A DNA stretch of 51,897 nucleotides from a bacterium BMS3Bbin08 (GTDB lineage: Bacteria > Nitrospirota > Thermodesulfovibrionia > UBA6902 > BMS3Bbin08): the NCBI GenBank assembly GCA_002897775.1, contig BDTR01000040.1:1-51897 (forward strand), written 5' to 3'. Each line of letters opens with the position of its first letter. The first letter of the stretch is position 1. The translations under genes and the position numbers were made by a program. Positions 34,884 through 42,783 of the stretch are shown piece by piece. Below the pieces are notes generated by a model, which was not told where the DNA came from, searched no databases, and saw only the letters and a list, made by a program, of their open reading frames with translations.

Positions 34884-34928
34884 GTCGCGTCTCGGTGGCT
34901 TTAGACCACCGACTGCGACAGATTTTTT
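34884..34928 (+). terminator. Rho-independent terminator
   Basis: Nested stems GTCGC (34884-34888)/GCGAC (34915-34919) and CGGTGG (34893-34898)/CCACCG (34906-34911) around CTTTAGA, followed by ATTTTTT (34922-34928). It is placed after the YtxH-containing unit and lies inside a CCCCGTT ... AACAGGG bracket of the repeat family (34869-34965). Confidence 0.8.
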
Positions 34929-35137
34929 AACCTCCGATTTCATTGAAGGCTTTCTTTTAACAGGGTAAAGGGCGGCAGGACTTACAGATCGAGATATTTT
35001 TTCAGTATTGACACATCGGTTGAAATATAACATAAACCTGTAATAAAATAGAGCTCTGGGAAATACATGCTTGTTGAATTCAGCATAATTCCTGTCGGCA
35101 GGGACAGCAGTATCAGCTAAATAAATAAGGTTAACTT

Positions 35138-38100
35138 ATGGAAAAATTCATCGGACTTGATGCCGGTTCTGTCAGCGTAAAGCTCGCGGTCCTGGACAGC
35201 AAGGGCAATATCCTCGACACAAAATATGTCAGGCATAAAGGAAGACCCCTTTTTATCGCCTATGAGCTTCTCGGTAATGCGGGCTCTGAGGCGTCATTGA
35301 GCGTAACCGGCTCCGCGGGAAGGCTCATCGCGGAGATACTCGGCATACGGCCTCTTAACGAGATCGTTGCCCAGAGTTATTCAACAAAAAAGCTGTATCC
35401 CCATGTAAGGACTATCATTGAAATGGGCGGAGAGGACTCAAAGCTCATTCTGCTTGAAAACGGCAAGGTAAAAGAATTTTCCATGAACTCGGTCTGCGCC
35501 GCGGGCACAGGATCTTTCCTTGACCAGCAGGCCGAAAGGCTTAAACTTACAATAGAAGAGTTCAGCAAAATCGCCCTTGAGTCAAAAAACCCGCCCAGGA
35601 TCGCGGGGCGCTGCAGTGTTTTTGCCAAATCAGATATGATCCACCTGCAGCAGATAGCAACGCCTCTGAAAGACATTGTTGCAGGCCTTTGTTTTGCTGT
35701 CGCAAGAAATTTCAAAGGCAGTATATGCAAGAACATGACGCTTACCGGGCCAATAAGTTTTCAGGGAGGAGTTGCTGCCAATAAAGGCGTTGTAAGGGCG
35801 TACAGGGAGGTCTTTGATCTTGAGACCCTTATAATTCCGGAACACTTCGCAATAATGCCCGCCATAGGAGCGGCCCTGAAAAACATTGAGCAGGGGCACA
35901 AAAATTCCTTTGATGTAAAAAAACTCGAGGATTTTATGTTATCCCTTGGCGACCAGGAAGAATCAGAATGCCTTCAACCGCTTGGCAATGTCCGGGGGCG
36001 GGAAGATAAGGGTATAGGAAGCCGCGAAGACAGGAGTTTCTCAACTTCTCAACTTCTCAAACTCTCAGCTTCTGAAAAGACCGACGCCTATCTGGGCATA
36101 GACATAGGCTCCATCAGTACAAACCTTGCTGTTATAGATGAAAAAGGCAGGCTCCTGGCAAAAAGGTATCTGATGACAGCCGGACAGCCGATCAAGGCCG
36201 TAATGCAGGGCCTTGATGAAATAGGGAGAGAGACAGGGGACAAGGTCAGTATCCTGGGTGTAGGCACGACCGGCTCAGGAAGATACATGATAGCTGATTT
36301 TGTCGGCGCTGACATTGTCAAGAATGAGATAACCGCGCAGGCCCAGGCAGCAGTGGAAATAGACCCCGAGGTTGACACCATCTTTGAGATCGGCGGACAG
36401 GACTCAAAATATATTTCGCTGAAGGACGGAATAATTGTTGATTTTGAAATGAACAAGGCGTGCGCCGCGGGAACAGGCTCATTCCTGGAAGAGCAGGCCG
36501 AAAAACTCGGAATATCGATCAAAAAAGATTTCAGCGATATGGCTTTCAGATCAAAGTGCCCTTCATCCCTTGGGGAGAGATGCACTGTTTTCATGGAAAA
36601 CTCGCTCCTTTCAAGACAGCAAAGAGGTGTTCCAAAAGAGAACCTCGTCGCGGGTCTTTCCTATTCGATAGTGCAGAATTATATCAACCGGGTGGTAGGT
36701 GACAGGCCGATAGGAAAAAAGATCTTCTTTCAGGGCGGCGTGACCTTTAACAAGTCGGTGGTGGCCGCATTTGAAAAGTACCTTGATAAACAAATTATTG
36801 CTCCGCCAAATCACGACGTGACCGGCGCTATCGGCATGGCGATAATCGCCATGAGGCACATGGAAGGTCAGAAGTCAATTGACAACCCTCCAAAAGACCG
36901 GCGGGCAAGCAGACAGCGGACAACAACTTTTAAAGGTTTCGACCTTTCAAAAAGAAAGTATGAAATAAAGTCTTTTGAGTGCAAAGGCTGCGATAACCTT
37001 TGCGAAATAAACAGGGTCAAAATAGAGGGAGAAAAAGACCCCCTGTTCTACGGAAGCAGGTGTGAAAAGTATGATGTCAAGCGAAAGAAAAAATCTTCTT
37101 CAGAGCCCGCGATGCCCGACCTCTTTGCGGAGAGAGAACATCTGCTTACAAAGGCCCACAATAAATATATAGAAAAATCCGAAATCCGAAATCCGAAATC
37201 CGAAATTAAGAGCATAGCCCGTATCGGTATCCCAAACATTTTCTTTTTCCACGATTATCTGCCGTTCTGGAGCACTCTGCTATGGGAACTGGGTTTTGAG
37301 GTTGAGACCTCCGGAGAGACCAGCAGGCCTATAATCAACAAAGGGGTTGAGAGCATACTGGCCGAAAGCTGTTTCCCTCATAAGGTCGCGCACGGTCACA
37401 TAAAAGCACTGTTCGAGAGGAAAGTGGACGCGATCCTTATACCGAGCTTTATCGATTTTGATTCCACCGAATTAACGCGCAGTTATGCGTGCCCGTACGC
37501 GCAGACTATGCCCTATATCGCGAATGTCACTTTTAATGGAAACGGCTCATCAGGAAACAAAACCAGGGTGCTGAGACCCGTGGTTGATCTTTCTCAGGGA
37601 GAAAAATATTTCCTGAAAGAGATCCACCGGTCTCTGAAACCGTTCAACGTGTCAATGGGCATGATCAAAAAAAGTGTCGCAAAGGCCAAACAGGCACAGG
37701 AAGAATTTGTCTCGGCCATAAAGAAAAGGGGCCGGGAAATATTGGACAATATAGACAAAAAAACTATCGTTATTGCCGGGCGCTCATACAATGCCTTTGA
37801 CCCTGGAGTTAACCTGGAGATCCCTAAAAAACTGGCCGACATAGGGGTCTTCTCCATCCCAATGGACTTTCTGCCCATAGAGGCCGTCGACATAACAAAG
37901 ACATGGCCCAATATGTACTGGAGGTCCGGACAAAACCTGTTAAAGGCGGCCGAGATAATCAGGGACCACCCGTACCTGTTCGCGCTTTACATAGGTAATT
38001 TTTCCTGCGGTCCCGATTCATTCATCCACAGGTTTTTTAAAGAGGCTATGGGCGGCAAGCCGTTCCTGCAGCTGGAGATAGACGAGCATAGCGCGGGCGC

Positions 38101-39424
38101 GGGAGTAATAACAAGATGCGAAGCATTTATCGACAGCATTATGGAAAGAAAAAATATTCCTGTTAGAGCGCCCGGAAAGATACGGCCGCTTTCGCTTGGC
38201 AAAGGCTCTAACAACAGGGTGGTTTATATTCCCAGGATGTCTGACCATTCCTTTGGACTCGCGTCAGCGTTTGAATCCTGCGGGGTTGATGCCGAGGTAA
38301 TGGACACGCCTGATCTGGAGACAGTAAAAGTCGGAAGGAGGCATGTATCAGGAAAAGAGTGTTACCCATGCGCAATAACCACCGGCGACATGGTAAAAAA
38401 GACAATGGCATCAGACTTTGACCCGTCACGGGCCGCTTTTTTCATGCCTTCAGGTTCAGGGCCGTGCCGCTTCGGGCAGTACAATATACTGCACAGGCTT
38501 GTCCTTGATAAAATAGGGCTTGCAGAGGTGCCCATATTTGCTCCGAACCAGGACACCTCTCTTTACAGGGACCTTGGGATAATCGGAAATGATTTCACAA
38601 GACAGGCATGGAAAGGCATCATTGCAGTCGACCTGCTTATCAAGTGCCTGCATGAGACCAGGCCCTATGAGATCAACAAAGGTGAGACAGAAAGCGTTTA
38701 TAATGAATTCCTCCGGAAAATAAGAGCAACGATAAACGGGAGCCGGAACGGAGCGCATATCGGTCTGCTCAGGGGAATAAAACAGGTCTTCTCACAAATA
38801 CCAAAGAACAGCGAGACAAGACCCCTGATCGGCATTATAGGAGAAATATTTGTCAGACAGAATGCCTTTTCAAATGAAGATGTCATCAAAAAGGTTGAAC
38901 AGCTCGGCGGTGAAGTATGGCTGGCGCCTTTTGAAGAATGGATATATTACGTAAATTTCACGGCCGCCCGCAGGGCCGTGCGCAGATTGAAGAAAGACCC
39001 ATTCGACATAAACAACCTGGGAGAGATCTTAAGCCTTTATATTTCACGTTCTGTCCAGAAAAAGGTCGAGCATAAGTTCTCAAATGTGTTTAAAGGTTCT
39101 CTTAGGTCCCTTAGAGAACCTTCCACGGCAGAACTGCTTAAAAATGCCTCGCCTTATCTCCACGATTCATTCGAAGGAGAGGCAGTGTTAAGCATGGGCA
39201 AGGCAATAGACTTTGTAAAAAATGGTTCTTCAGGTATAATCAGTGTCATGCCCTTTGGCTGTATGCCGGGAACAATAGTAAGCGCGCTGTTAAAGGGTCT
39301 TAAGCAGGATAGAGGTATACCCTGCCTGAGCGTAGCTTATGACGGAGCAGAGGCAAACTGTTTCGAGATACAGCTTGAGGCCTTCATGCACCAGACGCAT
39401 GAGCATAACGAAAGTAGCAAGTAG
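35138..39424 (+). CDS. Giant acyl-CoA dehydratase activase-related protein (tandem BcrA/BadF ATPases + DUF2229)
   Basis: A 1428-aa protein. Two ASKHA-type BadF/BcrA/BcrD/HgdC ATPase domains are fused in tandem: about 1-255 (IGLDAGSVSVKLAVL, CAAGTGSFLDQQ, GRCSVFAKSDM) and about 318-575 (LGIDIGSISTNLAVI, CAAGTGSFLEEQ, ERCTVFMEN). Each has the Cys pair that in homologues shares a bridging 4Fe-4S cluster. A short Cys motif (CKGCDNLC) near 625 leads to a DUF2229 module (about 695-920) and dehydratase-D-like C-terminal domains. Activators inject ATP-driven low-potential electrons into 2-hydroxyacyl-CoA dehydratases or benzoyl-CoA-type reductases. No substrate enzyme is adjacent, so the target is unknown. 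Linkers near 305 and 685 are encoded by short tandem repeats. Confidence 0.9.
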   Translation: MEKFIGLDAGSVSVKLAVLDSKGNILDTKYVRHKGRPLFIAYELLGNAGSEASLSVTGSAGRLIAEILGIRPLNEIVAQSYSTKKLYPHVRTIIEMGGEDSKLILLENGKVKEFSMNSVCAAGTGSFLDQQAERLKLTIEEFSKIALESKNPPRIAGRCSVFAKSDMIHLQQIATPLKDIVAGLCFAVARNFKGSICKNMTLTGPISFQGGVAANKGVVRAYREVFDLETLIIPEHFAIMPAIGAALKNIEQGHKNSFDVKKLEDFMLSLGDQEESECLQPLGNVRGREDKGIGSREDRSFSTSQLLKLSASEKTDAYLGIDIGSISTNLAVIDEKGRLLAKRYLMTAGQPIKAVMQGLDEIGRETGDKVSILGVGTTGSGRYMIADFVGADIVKNEITAQAQAAVEIDPEVDTIFEIGGQDSKYISLKDGIIVDFEMNKACAAGTGSFLEEQAEKLGISIKKDFSDMAFRSKCPSSLGERCTVFMENSLLSRQQRGVPKENLVAGLSYSIVQNYINRVVGDRPIGKKIFFQGGVTFNKSVVAAFEKYLDKQIIAPPNHDVTGAIGMAIIAMRHMEGQKSIDNPPKDRRASRQRTTTFKGFDLSKRKYEIKSFECKGCDNLCEINRVKIEGEKDPLFYGSRCEKYDVKRKKKSSSEPAMPDLFAEREHLLTKAHNKYIEKSEIRNPKSEIKSIARIGIPNIFFFHDYLPFWSTLLWELGFEVETSGETSRPIINKGVESILAESCFPHKVAHGHIKALFERKVDAILIPSFIDFDSTELTRSYACPYAQTMPYIANVTFNGNGSSGNKTRVLRPVVDLSQGEKYFLKEIHRSLKPFNVSMGMIKKSVAKAKQAQEEFVSAIKKRGREILDNIDKKTIVIAGRSYNAFDPGVNLEIPKKLADIGVFSIPMDFLPIEAVDITKTWPNMYWRSGQNLLKAAEIIRDHPYLFALYIGNFSCGPDSFIHRFFKEAMGGKPFLQLEIDEHSAGAGVITRCEAFIDSIMERKNIPVRAPGKIRPLSLGKGSNNRVVYIPRMSDHSFGLASAFESCGVDAEVMDTPDLETVKVGRRHVSGKECYPCAITTGDMVKKTMASDFDPSRAAFFMPSGSGPCRFGQYNILHRLVLDKIGLAEVPIFAPNQDTSLYRDLGIIGNDFTRQAWKGIIAVDLLIKCLHETRPYEINKGETESVYNEFLRKIRATINGSRNGAHIGLLRGIKQVFSQIPKNSETRPLIGIIGEIFVRQNAFSNEDVIKKVEQLGGEVWLAPFEEWIYYVNFTAARRAVRRLKKDPFDINNLGEILSLYISRSVQKKVEHKFSNVFKGSLRSLREPSTAELLKNASPYLHDSFEGEAVLSMGKAIDFVKNGSSGIISVMPFGCMPGTIVSALLKGLKQDRGIPCLSVAYDGAEANCFEIQLEAFMHQTHEHNESSK
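36037..36074. repeat. Coding micro-repeat (TTCTCAAC units) in the activase
   Basis: Near-tandem copies of TTCTCAAC followed by TCTCAGCTTCTG encode the low-complexity linker FSTSQLLKLSAS between the two ATPase domains. The same kind of AACTTCTTAACTTC-like sequence occurs between genes elsewhere in the window. Confidence 0.6.
37175..37206. repeat. Coding micro-repeat (AATCCGA units) in the activase
   Basis: Four tandem AATCCGA-type units encode EKSEIRNPKSEIKS, a linker just before the DUF2229 module. It does not disturb the frame. Confidence 0.75.
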
Positions 39425-39502
39425 CAAGTAGCAAGTAGAGAGATTTTAGATTTTAGATTTTAAATTTGTTCTCTCTACTCTCTACTCGTTACTCTCTACT
39501 TC
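39413..39502. repeat. Mirror tract after the activase gene
   Basis: Tandem AGTAGCA units include the activase stop codon and run into GTAGAGAG, three ATTTTAG units and a complementary CTCTCTACTCTCTACTCGTTACTC arm. It is the longest member of the mirror-tract family and ends just before the ribosome site of the bS22-like gene. Confidence 0.75.
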
Positions 39503-39524
39503 TTAAAGGAGAGGAGGTGATGAG

Positions 39525-39617
39525 GTGGGAAATGTTGTAAAATGGCGCAAGAAAAAAATGAGCAAGCATAAACATAAAAAGCTTCTGAAAAAAACCAGGC
39601 ATAAGAACAAGAAATAA
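39525..39617 (+). CDS. bS22-like mini-protein (AURKAIP1/COX24 domain)
   Basis: A 30-aa, extremely basic protein from GTG 39525, with GGAGG 7 nt upstream. The sequence GNVVKWRKKKMSKHKHKK, then LLKKTRHKNKK, matches the short bacterial AURKAIP1/COX24 family, whose actinobacterial members are the small-subunit ribosomal protein bS22. Expected to bind 16S rRNA. An internal ATG (MSKHKHKK) is in frame, but homologues begin with the GxVxKxRKKxM segment, which supports the GTG. Confidence 0.82.
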   Translation: MGNVVKWRKKKMSKHKHKKLLKKTRHKNKK

Positions 39618-40000
39618 CTCCGTATATGCCCGCCCTGTCGCAAACTCGCAGAGAAAATCGGGATTTTTTTATATCCTTGCGATCACCTTAAGCCCTGTCC
39701 AGAAGACCCTGGGCTGCCGGGACCGTATTGATAAGGGACAATCAGCATTAAGCCCGTTCTGATCAATGCATATCAGATCTTCTGAGCCTGGCCGATCATC
39801 GCTAAGTCATTCTTAAGCATGCTCTGGCATATCATTGGATAATCTTTAAAATTCAAAGTGTTAGATTGGCCGGGACATTTAGCGAGATCTTCAGGGACCT
39901 AAGTGCGGATCATGATTTTCTTTTTATTTTATCGTAGTTACAGACTAAAACCTAAACCAGTGTCTCATAGTTTGAGACTGAACGGCGGTTTGCAGTAGTG
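39618..40000. other. Gene-free region upstream of bioB
   Basis: No ORF with a ribosome site is visible. A CGGGATTTTTTTA T-run at about 39660-39672, after a weak GC stem, could end the bS22-like transcript. A GTCTCA-N5-TGAGAC dyad (39962-39978) sits about 23 nt before the bioB -35 box and may be a regulatory site. Confidence 0.4.
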
Positions 40001-40030
40001 TTGACAATATCTTTTTGTACCATCAATAAT
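40001..40030 (+). promoter_or_regulatory. bioB promoter, apparently leaderless
   Basis: TTGACA (40001-40006), an 18-nt spacer and AATAAT (40025-40030). The bioB ATG is at 40036, where transcription itself would start, and no ribosome site exists. A leaderless message is implied. Confidence 0.5.
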
Positions 40031-40035
40031 AGACG

Positions 40036-40998
40036 ATGGCCATAACAGGACTCAGCGCGCGAAATATTGGATATACCGGCATCGAAAGGGACTTTGTTTT
40101 AAATCTCATCGCCCTTCAGGGCAGTGAGATATTTGAACTCTTCAGCCTTGCCAACACAGTCCGGGTAAATGCCCGGGGCAACAGGGTTGACCTCTGCTCA
40201 ATTGTTAATGCCAAGTCAGGGGCATGTCCTGAGGACTGTTCTTTCTGTCCACAGTCCGCGCACAGCGGCGCAAACGTTGAAACCTATCCCCTTAGCGGAA
40301 AGGGAGAGATCCTTGACGCTGCCATAAAAGCAAAATCGCTGGGTGTTAAAAGGTTCTGCGTCGTAACCAGCGGTAAAAAGGTATCGGCAAAAGAACTGGA
40401 CGCAATATGCGGCTTTGTCTCGGGGATAAGAAAGATCGGGCTTCTTCCATGCGCCACACTCGGTATGCTCACCGCTTCAGAGCTTAAAGACCTGAAAGAC
40501 GCGGGACTTCACAGGTACCATCACAATCTTGAAACATCAGAGGCATTTTTCAGTGAGATATGCACGACCCATACATACAGGGAAAAGGTAAAAACCATTG
40601 AGGCGGCAAAATCCATTGGTCTTTCCATATGCAGCGGAGGGATCTTCGGCCTGGGAGAGTCCTGGCGGGACAGAATTGATATGGCCTTTGCTTTAAAAGA
40701 CATAGGAGTGGATTCCGTGCCTGTTAATTTTCTTTCGCCGGTACCCGGAACCCCTCTGGGGGGAAGGCAGCATCTGAGCCCGATTGAGGCATTAAAGATA
40801 ATAGCTGTCTACAGGCTTATCCTTCCCGCTTGCGAGGTAAGGGTGTGCGGAGGAAGGCACTCGACCCTCAGAGATCTGGTCTCCCATATTTTCACGGCCG
40901 GGGCCGATGGGATGTTGATCGGGAATTATCTGACAACTGTCGGCAGGAACCCGGTGGATGACCTGCAAATGATCAAAGATCTGGAGCTTGAACTCTAA
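40036..40998 (+). CDS. bioB: Biotin synthase (BioB)
   Basis: A 320-aa radical SAM enzyme that inserts sulfur into dethiobiotin. Radical SAM cysteines C64, C68 and C71 lie in SGACPEDCSFCPQSAHS. VTSGKKVS, YHHNLETS and the ARG-type R in CEVRVCGGRHSTL of the 2Fe-2S site region are present. Its stop overlaps the bioW start (TAATG). Together with bioF and bioD at 12-14 kb this gives most of the biotin route; the bioA/bioK step is outside the window. Confidence 0.95.
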   Translation: MAITGLSARNIGYTGIERDFVLNLIALQGSEIFELFSLANTVRVNARGNRVDLCSIVNAKSGACPEDCSFCPQSAHSGANVETYPLSGKGEILDAAIKAKSLGVKRFCVVTSGKKVSAKELDAICGFVSGIRKIGLLPCATLGMLTASELKDLKDAGLHRYHHNLETSEAFFSEICTTHTYREKVKTIEAAKSIGLSICSGGIFGLGESWRDRIDMAFALKDIGVDSVPVNFLSPVPGTPLGGRQHLSPIEALKIIAVYRLILPACEVRVCGGRHSTLRDLVSHIFTAGADGMLIGNYLTTVGRNPVDDLQMIKDLELEL

Positions 40999-41819
40999 TG
41001 TCCCGGAACCGGGCCGCATCGACAAGGAACAGGAATTACAGCGTAAGGATGAGGGCGTCAAAGCAGGGCCTCCATATATCCGGCGCAGAGGGCATATATG
41101 ACAGGAACGACGTCACCAGGATCGTACAGGCCTACACCGAGCGGGCTTTGCTTCATGAAAAGGGAAGGGCAGATGAAATAAACATGATTATTGAGGAACT
41201 GAAGGAAAAACCCCGAAGGATCTCTTCTCTGCCGCTTTGCACTCTTAATACCAGGAACCCTGACCATGTAAAAAAATCAGCCATTAAGATCCTGACATCA
41301 GCAGGGATAACAGAAAGGGCTGTTGAAGAGGCGTTCAGGTCGCTTAATATCGGCATAACCATGAGGGGCGCCATGCTGATGGATATTGAGGGGGTCAGGC
41401 TTGAGCCGGACCTTCTCAGGGGCGTGCGGGTCACGCGCATGGGCATAACCAGGGTCGCGGCAGCGACCCTCTCCAAAAAATTAGGAAGGCTGGACCTTAA
41501 TAACTTTGCCGTAAAAGAAGCGCTTATTCTTGCAAGCAAGGCTCATAAGCACCCCATGCTCCTTGGAGAGCTCTGTATATCCGATGACCCCAGTTATACA
41601 ACAGGATACGTTGTTACCCGCAAATACGGATACATCAGACTGCCCCGTATAAAGAAACGGGGTATCCCTTACGGAGGCAGGGCGTTCTTTATTACAGGCG
41701 GAGAGGTCAAAGACCTTGTCAAATACCTGCAAAAAACTCCGGTTCTCGTCAATAAGATAAGGCCGTGCAGAGGAACAATATCATTAAATGGACTTTTTGA
41801 ACGTAAGTCTCGTCGCTAA
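40998..41819 (+). CDS. bioW: 6-carboxyhexanoate-CoA ligase (BioW)
   Basis: A 273-aa pimeloyl-CoA synthetase that activates pimelate with ATP and CoA. YSVRMRASKQGLHISGAEGIY, then RGAMLMDIEG, GVRVTRMG and ISDDPSYTTGYVVTRKYGY line up with Bacillus BioW. The first 13 residues are an extension rich in Arg and Asn, and a start nearer YSVRMRAS is possible. It is translated directly from the bioB stop. BioW rather than BioC/BioH implies that pimelate is made or taken up as a free acid. Confidence 0.93.
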   Translation: MSRNRAASTRNRNYSVRMRASKQGLHISGAEGIYDRNDVTRIVQAYTERALLHEKGRADEINMIIEELKEKPRRISSLPLCTLNTRNPDHVKKSAIKILTSAGITERAVEEAFRSLNIGITMRGAMLMDIEGVRLEPDLLRGVRVTRMGITRVAAATLSKKLGRLDLNNFAVKEALILASKAHKHPMLLGELCISDDPSYTTGYVVTRKYGYIRLPRIKKRGIPYGGRAFFITGGEVKDLVKYLQKTPVLVNKIRPCRGTISLNGLFERKSRR

Positions 41820-42666
41820 TCCTGCTGCCGGCAGACTGGAACCGGGAGACCTTGAGAAAATAGAGAATACCCTGAGGAAAAGGGTATATCTTACAAGCTT
41901 TACCACCAGGAAAAAAGGTGACGCTCTCCTGACCGCCAGGGAGCTTACAGGTAGCGACCTGGTCATAGTAGCAGGCGGCGACGGCACCCTTAATGAGGTG
42001 ATAAACGGTTTGATGACTTCCCGGCATTCTTTTCTGCGTGAAACTCCGGTCGCGTTACTTCCGCTTGGAACGGCAAATGTCCTTGCCGGTGAACTGAGGG
42101 TCCCTGTGAGTATTAATGAGGCTATTGACCTGGCCCTTACCGGCGCACCAATGAAAATAGCCCTTGGCAGGATCAATGATCGTTATTTCGCGCTTATGGC
42201 CGGTATCGGGTTTGACGGCGAAACTGTCTATAGGGTAAAAGACAGCGTGAAAGACCGCTGGGGCAAAGGCGCGTATATACTGTCCGGCCTTAATGTCCTG
42301 AGAAAATACAGGCCTCCCCTGATAAAGGTCAAAACACCGGAAGAAACGCTTTCAGGATATACCGCTGTAATAGGGAACGCTCAGGGTTACGCTGGCAAAT
42401 TCCAGGTAACGCCCATGGCGGATATGACAAGGCCCAGGCTTGACCTTTGCCTTTTCCAGGGAAGATCAAGAATAAGCATGCTACGTTTCATACTGGGCGT
42501 CGTCAGGAAAAAACATCTGGATTTCAAAGACGTTGTCTACAGACAGTATTCTCAGATGGAGGTCACATCCGACGAGTATGTTCATATACAGATAGACGGG
42601 GACTATTTCGGCACATTGCCGGCCAGGATCGACGTGGTCAGGGACGCTGTCAGTATAGTATGCTAG
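41788..42666 (+). CDS. Diacylglycerol/lipid kinase family protein (YegS/DgkB type)
   Basis: A 292-aa protein. VSLVANPAAGR opens the catalytic domain, VAGGDGTLNEVINGL is the GGDGT nucleotide motif, and LPLGTANVLA follows; the C-terminal beta-sandwich has MAGIGFDGETVYRV. It phosphorylates a lipid such as diacylglycerol or a sphingoid/undecaprenol-type substrate, which cannot be specified. Its start overlaps the end of bioW by 32 nt, so it is translationally linked to the biotin genes, although no metabolic link is obvious. Confidence 0.9.
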   Translation: MDFLNVSLVANPAAGRLEPGDLEKIENTLRKRVYLTSFTTRKKGDALLTARELTGSDLVIVAGGDGTLNEVINGLMTSRHSFLRETPVALLPLGTANVLAGELRVPVSINEAIDLALTGAPMKIALGRINDRYFALMAGIGFDGETVYRVKDSVKDRWGKGAYILSGLNVLRKYRPPLIKVKTPEETLSGYTAVIGNAQGYAGKFQVTPMADMTRPRLDLCLFQGRSRISMLRFILGVVRKKHLDFKDVVYRQYSQMEVTSDEYVHIQIDGDYFGTLPARIDVVRDAVSIVC

Positions 42667-42783
42667 CTTACAGCGCCTGTTATTCTCCCTCCTTGCTTTT
42701 GAATCCTCAATCCTTATAAATTAGTATTGGCCGCTGTTTCAGCTGCCGGACAAAATCATTTTTTTAAACGGGGCGCGCGGAAC

